From Algibacter sp. L1A34 (GTDB taxonomy: Bacteria > Bacteroidota > Bacteroidia > Flavobacteriales > Flavobacteriaceae), in NCBI RefSeq assembly GCF_009796805.1, contig NZ_CP047029.1, positions 3,734,001 through 3,798,000 of the forward strand: a DNA stretch of 64,000 bases, read 5' to 3'. The notes under the pieces are model-generated. The model made no database searches. It saw only the letters and a list, made by a program, of their open reading frames with translations, and was not told where the DNA came from. Below, one piece after another: positions 36,231-44,529 of the stretch (positions are counted from its first letter, which is position 1; every line of letters starts with the position of its first letter). The position numbers and the translations under genes are program-made.

Positions 36231-36668
36231 TTATTCGTCTAGTTCTTTCGAGAAATATATTCGTCTTTGTCCTTTCGGGAAACCTTTCATTTCACCAATC
36301 GGTTTGTAGCCATTTTTTAAGTAAAATTGCTCTGCTTGAAAATCAAACGTATCGAGCATTGAGATTTCAGCCCCTTTTTCCTTTGCTATTTTTTCAGCGT
36401 GTTTTAAAAGCCTTGTTCCTATTCCTTTTTTTCTATAACCTTCTTTTACCCACAGAATATTAATTTCGAGACCATTCCAATATCCAAGTCCTGCTAATAT
36501 TCCGCCAATTTCAATTCCATTTTTATCTTTAGCCACAAACTCCAAACGTGTCCAAATATCCGCAATTGCAGAAACTTTACTTAAATTATATTCATTAATT
36601 CCATCTACAATTTTCTTTATATTTTCCTTTTTGCAAGGTTCAATAGTAAAATCAGTTTTTATTTCCAT
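36231..36668 (-). CDS. GNAT-family N-acetyltransferase
   Basis: About 145 residues from the ATG at 36668 (MEIKTDF); an upstream in-frame ATG at 36692 would add eight residues that look like spacer sequence. The GNAT core is plain: INILWVKEGYRKKGIGTRLLKHAEKIA with the acetyl-CoA loop RKKGIG, then ISMLDTFDFQAEQFYLKNGYKPIG. Related to small aminoglycoside- and peptide-type acetyltransferases; acceptor unknown. Confidence 0.88.
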   Translation of the reverse strand: MEIKTDFTIEPCKKENIKKIVDGINEYNLSKVSAIADIWTRLEFVAKDKNGIEIGGILAGLGYWNGLEINILWVKEGYRKKGIGTRLLKHAEKIAKEKGAEISMLDTFDFQAEQFYLKNGYKPIGEMKGFPKGQRRIYFSKELDE

Positions 36669-37003
36669 TTGATTGAGTTCAGCTTGTTGCAAACGTTTAT
36701 ATATAAAAATATCACTATAAGATGTTGTTTGAAAGAAATTTTAATCTTGGATTCATTTTCAACATTCGTTTTTTCAATCTTTCCATTTACGTTGATACTA
36801 TTATAGAATCCAATTCCAAATATTTCAAGGACCTGTTAATGTATTTTAATATATACAGAATCATTTTTATCTTGATTTAGATTAAGAGCAAACTCGTTAA
36901 AATCTTTAAATGTAGATTCTAATCTCTTTAGTATTAACTTTTTACTTTAAAATTCCGTGCTTTCATATTTTCGCTTTAAAATGTTTGGAAACTAAATTTA
37001 AAC
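36669..37003. other. Intergenic stretch with decayed coding sequence
   Basis: The space between the GNAT gene and the patatin gene. Apart from the interrupted fragment at 36721-36946 I see no gene, repeat or hairpin. Confidence 0.5.
36721..36946 (-). pseudogene. Interrupted gene fragment of unknown family
   Basis: One minus-strand frame reads with coding-like composition on both sides of an in-frame TAA at 36836-36838: before it LKRLESTFKDFNEFALNL and NQDKNDSVYIKI, after it EIFGIGFYNSINVNGKI and ENESKIKISFK. An earlier stop at 36947-36949 cuts the 5' end and no start codon is present. I take this as the remains of a gene of unknown family in the accessory patch. Confidence 0.45.
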
Positions 37004-37789
37004 TTAGCCTATGGCTTTTAAAATACTATCCATTTTGTCTATAGTTTGTTTGTATCCAATATCGAACAATTCTTGAGATTTACTAATGGAAAACATTCCG
37101 TAATTAAAATGCTTATCTATAAGTATAGAAGCATCGCATTTTTCAATACGTTCTTGTAGTGTATTCCAAACGGCTAATTGTAAACAACGCTGCGTAAGTT
37201 GCATAGCGCCTTTTATATTATCTTTAAATTCATGTTCGTTAACGCTTACTCCTATTATTTTATTTGAAGTTTCTAGTAAAGGTTCTATGGGTAAATTGTT
37301 AAGTAAACCGCCATCGACATATAAATGACCTTTAATTTTTATGGGTTTAAATAATAGTGGAACAGCACAGGAGGCGGCAATAAATTCGATTAATTTCCCG
37401 GACGATCGTATTTCGTAATTACCCAAGTTTAAATTGGACGCACAAATGGAAAGCGGAATTTTTAGGGTGTTAAAATCGTCTTTAAGATATTGGATTAAAA
37501 AGGACTTTAATCGCGTCATTTCTGTAAGTTCTTTATTGACGAATCCTATTTTAAAAATTTGTAAAAACTCATGACTTTTGGCGAGTTCTAATATTTCTAA
37601 AGGAGAATACCCATTACAATACAGGGCGCCAACTAAAGCACCAGCGCTAGAACCAGAAAGATGTGTAGGGTAAATACCATGCTCGTTTAAGGCTTGCAAT
37701 ACCCCAATATGTGCATAGGCTCTAGCTCCGCCGCCGGAAAGTACCAACCCTATTTTTTTATCGAATTTGTTTACAGCCTTGGTTTTCAT
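37004..37789 (-). CDS. Patatin-like phospholipase, RssA type
   Basis: A 261-residue soluble patatin. The oxyanion loop is SGGGARAYAHIG near residues 18-29, the nucleophile elbow is GSSAGA (Ser near 48) and the catalytic Asp is in VDGGLLNNLP near 157. Length and composition fit the small cytoplasmic RssA/YchK group of Ser-Asp dyad acyl hydrolases. The gene is 38 bp after the MgtC-family gene on the same strand and may be co-transcribed with it. Confidence 0.93.
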   Translation of the reverse strand: MKTKAVNKFDKKIGLVLSGGGARAYAHIGVLQALNEHGIYPTHLSGSSAGALVGALYCNGYSPLEILELAKSHEFLQIFKIGFVNKELTEMTRLKSFLIQYLKDDFNTLKIPLSICASNLNLGNYEIRSSGKLIEFIAASCAVPLLFKPIKIKGHLYVDGGLLNNLPIEPLLETSNKIIGVSVNEHEFKDNIKGAMQLTQRCLQLAVWNTLQERIEKCDASILIDKHFNYGMFSISKSQELFDIGYKQTIDKMDSILKAIG

Positions 37790-37826
37790 TTATAACGATT
37801 TTTGTGCATTAAAAAAGCAGTTATGG

Positions 37827-38249
37827 CTATCTTCTACTTTTTAGCCATTTATCTAAGGGTTCTATAAATAAATTGATAAGTAATATAAGTATTGTGCAAA
37901 TGGCTGTTTCTACGTATAAACCTGTGGCAGCAAGACAACCAATGGCTGCACTGCACCAAATAGTTGCGGCAGAACCTAAGCCGTGGACGTTTACGCCTTC
38001 TCTAAAAATAACACCTGCACCTAGGAAACCAACGCCTGTAATAACTTGGGCTATTATTCGGGTAACATCTACAGTTGAGTCTTCATTTTTAATCATATAA
38101 GATAATAAAACAAATATGGCGGCGCCTGAGGCTACTAACATATTGGTTTTTAAACCAGCCGTTTTTTGACGCAATTGCCTTTCGAAGCCAATAACCAATC
38201 CTGCTAATAAGGCCACTGTTAAGCGAGTTGTGAAATCTACCGTTGTCAT
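37827..38249 (-). CDS. MgtC/SapB-family membrane protein
   Basis: A 140-residue protein with the N-terminal MgtC membrane domain: helices about 10-28, 37-52, 66-85 and 100-127, with the signature GLVIGFERQLRQKTAGLKTN and later GVGFLGAGVIF. It lacks the C-terminal ACT-like domain of Salmonella MgtC, so it belongs to the short SapB type. Family members relate to magnesium limitation and membrane potential; the exact activity is unsettled. Confidence 0.9.
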   Translation of the reverse strand: MTTVDFTTRLTVALLAGLVIGFERQLRQKTAGLKTNMLVASGAAIFVLLSYMIKNEDSTVDVTRIIAQVITGVGFLGAGVIFREGVNVHGLGSAATIWCSAAIGCLAATGLYVETAICTILILLINLFIEPLDKWLKSRR

Positions 38250-38452
38250 AATTTGAATTAAATTGAGATATAAAGGTAAGAATTAATTATATTTTATCAT
38301 TACAGGATTTTTCCTTACTTTTTTTATTAAAACAGAACTTTCTTATGGTAATTATTGTAAATTAATAATATTGATGATAATATCAATACTTACAACTATT
38401 AAACTTGCAAAAGTGATAGTATTACTATTATATTTATAATAAATTATTACTC

Positions 38453-39133
38453 ATGAATGTTTTACTACCAAACATCAAAATAGAAATGCCTCCCGGTATT
38501 TATCTTAAAGACCCCGAAACATCTCCTTTAGGTAAAAAAATTATTAAAAATAGTATTATACTTATTCAAGACATAGGTTTTGAAGGTTTTAATTTTAAAA
38601 AATTAGGACTCCAAATAGATTCTAACGAGAGTTCTATATATCGTTATTTTGAAAGTAAACATAAACTACTCATTTATCTAACCTCTTGGTATTGGAGTTG
38701 GATAGAATATCAGCTTGTTCTAGAAACTCATAGTATAAATAGTAATGAAGAAAAATTAAAAAAAGCGATAGAAATAGTTACTAGAACAACAAAACAGGAT
38801 AACAACTATAGCCATATTGACGAAGTACTTTTAAATAAAATTATTATTAATGAAAACTCCAAATCGTACCTCACAAAAAAAGTAGATACAGAAAATAAAG
38901 AAGGTTTCTTTATGCCTTATAGACGTGTAGTTTATCGCATTTCCGAAATTATTTTAGTCTATAATAATACGTATACATACAGTTTAAGCTTAGCGAGTTC
39001 TATTTTAGAAGGCTCCCTTTATCAACATTTTCTAAAATCCCACTTTAAAACAATCACTAATTGTGATACAAAAAACACACCCACAGATTTTTTTACAAAC
39101 TTGGTATTAAAAACAATTCAAATAAATGGATAA
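38453..39133 (+). CDS. TetR-type transcriptional regulator of the export operon
   Basis: A 226-residue regulator. The N-terminal helix-turn-helix (about 28-75) reads IIKNSIILIQDIGFEGFNF and SNESSIYRYFESKHKLL, typical of TetR/AcrR proteins. The C-terminal ligand-binding part is divergent. The stop overlaps the start of the ABC transporter gene by 8 bp, so it is translated from the same message and probably autoregulates the transporter operon. About 200 bp upstream is available for an operator. Confidence 0.85.
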   Translation: MNVLLPNIKIEMPPGIYLKDPETSPLGKKIIKNSIILIQDIGFEGFNFKKLGLQIDSNESSIYRYFESKHKLLIYLTSWYWSWIEYQLVLETHSINSNEEKLKKAIEIVTRTTKQDNNYSHIDEVLLNKIIINENSKSYLTKKVDTENKEGFFMPYRRVVYRISEIILVYNNTYTYSLSLASSILEGSLYQHFLKSHFKTITNCDTKNTPTDFFTNLVLKTIQING

Positions 39134-40790
39134 CAACACTTTATCACCCTGGAAACGCTTTTTAGGTTTAGTAGAATTAGAACGTAAAGATATTTATCAA
39201 ATTGCTTATTATGCTATTTTCGAAGGCCTTGTAAGCTTATCGCTTCCGTTAGGTATTCAAGCTATTATTAATTTATTACAAGGCGCACAAATTTCAACCT
39301 CTTGGATTGTTTTAGTATTTCTAGTAACGGTAGGTGTTGCTTTTTCTGGCATACTAACTTTAATGCAAATGCGCATTATAGAAACCATACAACAACGTAT
39401 TTTTACTAGAGCTTCCTTAGATTTAAGTTATCGTTTCCCGAAGATAAAAATGAGTAAGCTACGAGAATATTATCTTCCAGAATTAGCAAACCGTTTTTTT
39501 GATACTATAGTCATTCAAAAAGGGTTATCTAAAATATTAATCGATATGCCTTCGGCATTATTACAAATTATATTTGCCTTAATTTTACTGTCGTTCTACC
39601 ATCCTTTCTTTATCATTTTCGGGATGCTGTTATTATTACTTATATATGTAGTGTTTAAATATACAGCCAAACGCGGGTTAGACACAAGTTTAAAAGAATC
39701 GAAAAACAAATACAAAGTTGCGCATTGGCTACAAGAAATTGCTCGTACCATTATTAGTTTTAAACTTTCAGGAAAAACAAGTTTGGCAATGGAAAAAAGT
39801 GACGATCTAGTTTCAGAGTATTTAGAATCTAGAGAGAATCACTTTAAAATTTTAGTGATGCAGTTTATTCAACTTATAGGTTTTAAAGTATTAGTAACAT
39901 TAGGGTTATTAGTAATAGGTGGTTTTTTAGTTTTGGATCAAAGGATGAATATTGGGCAATTTGTTGCCGCAGAAATCATTATACTTTTAATTATTACTTC
40001 AGTTGAAAAATTAATTAGTGGTTTAGAATCTTTTTATGATGTTTTGACTTCTATTGAAAAATTAGGACAAGTTGTAGACATGCCGATAGAATCTCAACAA
40101 GGAGAAGCTATTAAGAAAAACGCCGATTTAACTATTGAGTTTCAAAATGTTTCATATCAAGTAGAAAAACGTTATAAACCTATTTTGAGCGACATTTCCT
40201 TTACTATAAATCCAAAAGATAAAATTTTAATAAAAGGTGAAAGTGGCTCTGGAAAATCTAGTTTATTACAACTTATTTCTGGTCTTATTTCTCCAACTTC
40301 TGGATATATTTATATAAACAATCTCTCTATTCAGAGTCTCTTTAAAAATGAATATCGTTCCAATTTAGGTGTATCACTTTCAGAAGAAACACCTTTTGAA
40401 GGTACAATAAGAGAAAATATTACTTTCGGAAATAAAAACATTAGCGACGATAGCATTTATGAAGTTATTGAAAGCTTGAATTTAACCACGTTTTTACATC
40501 AGCAAATTAAAGGTTTAAGTACTATTTTAAAACCTGAAGGAAAGCAAATAGCTTACACCACTTCAAAAAAAATAATACTAGCCAGAGCAATCGTTAAGCA
40601 GCCTAAACTATTAATTCTTGAAAACCCTTTCGATCATTTTGATAAAGAAGAAGCCTCTAAAATGATTAACTTCTTAACAGACCCCGAACAATCATGGAGT
40701 TTAGTTGTTGTAAGTAATAATGACATATGGGAGCCAAAATGTAATAAGAAAATTGTCCTTAAAAAAGGACTTATTATAAATAAACTGTAA
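39126..40790 (+). CDS. ABC exporter with degenerate ATPase domain
   Basis: A 554-residue half-transporter: six membrane helices (about 25-310) fused to a nucleotide-binding domain (about 335-554), as in type I secretion exporters without a peptidase domain. Walker A is intact (GESGSGKS, 371-378). Other motifs are changed: the Q-loop region reads LGVSLSEETPF without Gln; the signature is IAYTTSKK in place of LSGGQ; Walker B reads LLILEN with Asn500 at the catalytic Glu position; the H-loop reads VVSNND without His. A homodimer would have no canonical ATPase site. The gene sits between TetR and HlyD genes with overlaps of 8 bp or gaps of 3 bp, so it is clearly part of a working operon and not a decaying gene: the frame is open and the membrane part is well kept. 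Confidence 0.9.
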   Translation: MDNNTLSPWKRFLGLVELERKDIYQIAYYAIFEGLVSLSLPLGIQAIINLLQGAQISTSWIVLVFLVTVGVAFSGILTLMQMRIIETIQQRIFTRASLDLSYRFPKIKMSKLREYYLPELANRFFDTIVIQKGLSKILIDMPSALLQIIFALILLSFYHPFFIIFGMLLLLLIYVVFKYTAKRGLDTSLKESKNKYKVAHWLQEIARTIISFKLSGKTSLAMEKSDDLVSEYLESRENHFKILVMQFIQLIGFKVLVTLGLLVIGGFLVLDQRMNIGQFVAAEIIILLIITSVEKLISGLESFYDVLTSIEKLGQVVDMPIESQQGEAIKKNADLTIEFQNVSYQVEKRYKPILSDISFTINPKDKILIKGESGSGKSSLLQLISGLISPTSGYIYINNLSIQSLFKNEYRSNLGVSLSEETPFEGTIRENITFGNKNISDDSIYEVIESLNLTTFLHQQIKGLSTILKPEGKQIAYTTSKKIILARAIVKQPKLLILENPFDHFDKEEASKMINFLTDPEQSWSLVVVSNNDIWEPKCNKKIVLKKGLIINKL

Positions 40791-40793
40791 GCT

Positions 40794-42137
40794 ATGTTAA
40801 ATATAACCAACAATAAAGTTTCAGAATATATAGACTTAAAAGCCTTTAAGTCGGGGAAAGATATTTTTAATAAAGAATACCATAAGCGATTTAAAAAATT
40901 CCTTAAAGTATTTTCTATAATCATTGTAATTATCGTCTTTTTACCATGGACTCAAAATATATCGAGTACAGGTTTGGTAACAACTCTAAAACCCGACCAG
41001 AGACCACAATCCATACAGTCTCAAATACCAGGACGTATTGAGGAATGGTTTGTACAAGAAGGGGATTTTGTAAAAAAAGGTGATACCATTATCCGTATTT
41101 CTGAGGTAAAAAGTGATTATTTCGATTCACGTTTAGCAGAACGAACAGGCAATCAACTTAGCGTAAAATCATCGTCTGTAGAAGCTTATAAAAACAAGGT
41201 AATAGCTTTAGAAAATCAAATTTCGGCTTTACAACAAGAACGCAGACTAAAGCTAGAGTCTGCCAAAAATAAATTACTACAAGCACATTTAAAAGTAACC
41301 ACAGACAGCATGGATTTGGAAGCTATTAAGATAAATGCTGATATTGCAAACACTCAATACAAACGTACTATTTCTTTACAGGAAGAAGGCTTAAAAGCAG
41401 TTAAAGATGTTGAAGAAAAACTTAACAAATTGCAAGAAGCAGAAGCTAAGTTAATGTCGCAACAAAACAAATATTTAAGTACCAAAAATGAAGTAATAAA
41501 TGCACAAATTGCTATATCTACAATAAGCGCAACTTATGGCGATAAACTAGGGAAGGCTAAAAGTGGTTTATATACGGCGCAATCGAGCGGTTACGATACT
41601 GAAGCCGAGGTTTCTAAGCTAGAAACGAGTTTAGCCAATTACACAAAACGTACCAGTTTACTATTTGTTACAGCACCACAAGATGGCTACATTAATAAAG
41701 CGATTAAAGCTGGTATTGGTGAAACGTTTAAAGATGGTGAGCAATTGGTAAGTATTATGCCAGCAGATTACGATTTAGCGGTTGAAATGTATGTACGCCC
41801 AATAGATTTACCTTTAATACATAAAGGTGAAAATGTACGTGTACAGTTCGATGGTTGGCCTGCTATTGTGTTTAGCGGTTGGCCAAATGTATCTTACGGT
41901 ACTTATGGCGCCAATATTGTGGCCATTGAAAACTATATTAGCAGCAATGGTAAATACCGTGTGTTACTAAAACCAGACCCAGATGATGTGGCTTGGCCAG
42001 AAGCGATTCGTGTGGGTTCTGGAGCAAAAAGTATTGCGCTACTTAATGATGTGCCAATTTGGTTTGAACTTTGGAGACAAATAAATAGCTTCCCTCCCGA
42101 TTTCTATAAAACTGAATATTCTAAAGATAAAAAGTAA
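40794..42137 (+). CDS. HlyD-family membrane fusion protein
   Basis: A 447-residue periplasmic adaptor anchored by one N-terminal helix (about 38-55). The biotinyl-lipoyl-like half-motif is GRIEEWFVQEGDFVKKGDTI; a long coiled-coil hairpin follows (about 120-290). The second lipoyl half and beta-barrel contain VTAPQDGYINKAI and VRVQFDGWPAIVFSGWP. It links the inner-membrane ABC protein to the TolC-like protein encoded 6 bp downstream. Confidence 0.92.
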   Translation: MLNITNNKVSEYIDLKAFKSGKDIFNKEYHKRFKKFLKVFSIIIVIIVFLPWTQNISSTGLVTTLKPDQRPQSIQSQIPGRIEEWFVQEGDFVKKGDTIIRISEVKSDYFDSRLAERTGNQLSVKSSSVEAYKNKVIALENQISALQQERRLKLESAKNKLLQAHLKVTTDSMDLEAIKINADIANTQYKRTISLQEEGLKAVKDVEEKLNKLQEAEAKLMSQQNKYLSTKNEVINAQIAISTISATYGDKLGKAKSGLYTAQSSGYDTEAEVSKLETSLANYTKRTSLLFVTAPQDGYINKAIKAGIGETFKDGEQLVSIMPADYDLAVEMYVRPIDLPLIHKGENVRVQFDGWPAIVFSGWPNVSYGTYGANIVAIENYISSNGKYRVLLKPDPDDVAWPEAIRVGSGAKSIALLNDVPIWFELWRQINSFPPDFYKTEYSKDKK

Positions 42138-42142
42138 CTCGA

Positions 42143-43531
42143 ATGCAGAAACTTGTAATTATTGTACTGTTTTTAATGTCTTCCGTAGGTTTTTCGCAAG
42201 AAAGTGATCCTGTTTTATCATTAGAAGAATATTTAGGGTATGTAAAAAAGTACCACCCTATAGTGAAACAAGCTCAACTTATCACAACTGAAAGTGAAGC
42301 GAAATTATTAAAATCTAGAGGTGCTTTTGATCCAAAATTGGAAGTAGATTATAACCGTAAAAAGTTTAAATCTACCACGTATTACGATAAACTAAACACC
42401 ACATTTAAAATCCCTACTTGGTATGGTGTAGAGCTTAAAGCCAATTATGAAAATAATGACGGGACCTATTTAAATCCTGAATATAACACTCCAGAAGATG
42501 GTTTGTATGGTGTTGGGGTTTCAGTTTCTTTGGCGAAAGGTTTATTAACCAATGAGCGCATGGCGACTTTAAAACAATCTAAATTGTATTTAAAATACGC
42601 GCAGGCAGAACAAAAACTTGTAATAAACGATATTTTATACAATGCTATTTCTACCTATTTTAATTGGTTAAAGAATCACCAAGCCAAATTGGTTTACAGC
42701 GATTATCTTAAAAATGCAAATACCCGATTGCAGAATGTAAAAAGCAGCTTTTTTGCTGGAGATAAACCTGCTATTGATACTTTAGAAGCAAGTATTAATT
42801 TTAAAAATAGAAAACTCGATTTTGAAAAAGCGAAGATTGGGTATATTAAATCGGCTTTAGAACTATCAAACTATTTATGGATAGAAAACAACATTCCTTT
42901 AGAGTTAGAAGAAGGTGTTTTTCCAGATATTACTACTATTGATAAAATAGATGTTATTTTAAACAGTTCTGTATTAAATAGCACGGAAGAATTAATAATA
43001 AACCACCCTAAACTTCAAAGTCTTCAAATAAAAAAGGAAATCTTAACTGTTGATAAGCGTTTAAAAACAAATAACTTATTACCAAAAATAGATTTGCAGT
43101 ATAATTTTCTGTCTAGCGATTATCAAAATGCTAACGATTTTAATACTGCTAATTACAAAAGCGGATTAAATATTAGCTTTCCCTTATTTTTAAGAAAAGA
43201 ACGCGCTGATTTAAGATTAGCTAAAATGAAACTTCAGGACATCGGTTTTGATCTTTCGGCAACTAAAGTTAATTTGAAAAATAAAGTAAATGCTACCATA
43301 CAAGAAATAGATTCGTATTACACGCAGTATGATCTTCTTCAAGATATTGTTAAAGATTATAAGCAAATTGTACATAGTGAAGAACGTAAATTTAGTCTAG
43401 GTGAAGGTTCTCTGTTTTTGGTTAATTATAGAGAAGTTAAACTTATTGAAAGCCAATTAAAGGCGATAGATATTGAATACCAATTGTTTATTAGTAAATC
43501 TAATTTGTTGCGGGTTTTAAATAATTTATAG
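42143..43531 (+). CDS. TolC-family outer-membrane factor
   Basis: A 462-residue protein with a signal peptide (ending GFSQ) and the two-fold repeated helical structure of TolC: LEEYLGYVKKYHPIVKQAQL at the start and long heptad-rich helices in both halves. It completes the TetR-ABC-HlyD-TolC operon as the channel through the outer membrane. No terminator hairpin is clear behind it. Confidence 0.92.
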   Translation: MQKLVIIVLFLMSSVGFSQESDPVLSLEEYLGYVKKYHPIVKQAQLITTESEAKLLKSRGAFDPKLEVDYNRKKFKSTTYYDKLNTTFKIPTWYGVELKANYENNDGTYLNPEYNTPEDGLYGVGVSVSLAKGLLTNERMATLKQSKLYLKYAQAEQKLVINDILYNAISTYFNWLKNHQAKLVYSDYLKNANTRLQNVKSSFFAGDKPAIDTLEASINFKNRKLDFEKAKIGYIKSALELSNYLWIENNIPLELEEGVFPDITTIDKIDVILNSSVLNSTEELIINHPKLQSLQIKKEILTVDKRLKTNNLLPKIDLQYNFLSSDYQNANDFNTANYKSGLNISFPLFLRKERADLRLAKMKLQDIGFDLSATKVNLKNKVNATIQEIDSYYTQYDLLQDIVKDYKQIVHSEERKFSLGEGSLFLVNYREVKLIESQLKAIDIEYQLFISKSNLLRVLNNL

Positions 43532-43646
43532 AACTCCAATATTATTTTAAATTATTAGTATAAACTTAATCTAAGTGTATTTTATTGCTCTTTTTCGAAG
43601 TAATTAATTATATTTGGTTTCCCTAAAATAAGCGTATAATTCTTAA

Positions 43647-44384
43647 ATGTATACAAGCCAGTCCATTATTATTAGCACATTAAAAAAAATAAAAATTATT
43701 GATATTTTATTTTATGCTTCATTTTTGATTTCGGTAATAATTAGTATATATCTAGACATAAGGATACTACGATATGCAATGCCTTTCGTTATCGCGACTA
43801 TATTACTAAAGTATATTAACCTTACTAAAAACAAAGCGCAACCTCTTTTTGTATTTGCCTTGCTTGTCATGTTACTTTCTGATATTTTATCTTTTTACGA
43901 CTTTAAAACATATTTTGTATGGATTTCAATATTAGTATCCATTTATTTAATATGTTGTACACTTATTCTTAAAAGATATATTAATATAGGAAAACTAAAA
44001 CCTATATGGTCAATATCCGTATTAATTAGTGCATTATCAACGAGCTACATTATATATACTACTCTCAAATTATTAATAAACATCGTTCCAAATAATCAAG
44101 TGTTTTTTGTAGTAATGTGTGCTACTTGCTTAATAATTTATGCTGTCACGTTCGCTATAATTTACTTAAATGATAACTATAGCGCTGGCACAATACTATT
44201 AACATCAGGAATTTTTATGATTTTCCAAATTACATTAAGTTCCATTAATAAATTTTTATATTTTGATAAAACATTCAGTGTTTTAACTGTTATTTGTCAT
44301 GTAATATCAATATATCTTTTTATGAAGTTTATTACTGAAACAGAAGTTATACAATCAAAAGATATTAAAGAAAATTTCATCTAA
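43647..44384 (+). CDS. YhhN-like multi-helix membrane protein
   Basis: A 245-residue protein with about eight hydrophobic helices spread over its whole length and short loops. The arrangement and segments such as FALLVMLLSDILSFYD and AVTFAIIYL resemble the YhhN/TMEM86 lysoplasmalogenase-like family as found in Flavobacteriaceae. The conserved acidic residues of that family are only partly visible (Asp in LLSDIL), so the call is moderate. It starts 115 bp after the TolC gene and may be separate. Confidence 0.6.
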   Translation: MYTSQSIIISTLKKIKIIDILFYASFLISVIISIYLDIRILRYAMPFVIATILLKYINLTKNKAQPLFVFALLVMLLSDILSFYDFKTYFVWISILVSIYLICCTLILKRYINIGKLKPIWSISVLISALSTSYIIYTTLKLLINIVPNNQVFFVVMCATCLIIYAVTFAIIYLNDNYSAGTILLTSGIFMIFQITLSSINKFLYFDKTFSVLTVICHVISIYLFMKFITETEVIQSKDIKENFI

Positions 44385-44529
44385 ATATATTGTTGGTGTT
44401 TTTCGCAACTAAAAGAGCTACTTTCCTTTTTTAAGTCCACGAACAAGGAACCTAAACAATCGCATTTGTGCTTAATACTTTAATATATTCTACGAAGTGA
44501 GCTTTTTAGTTATAAATAGAACCTCACAC

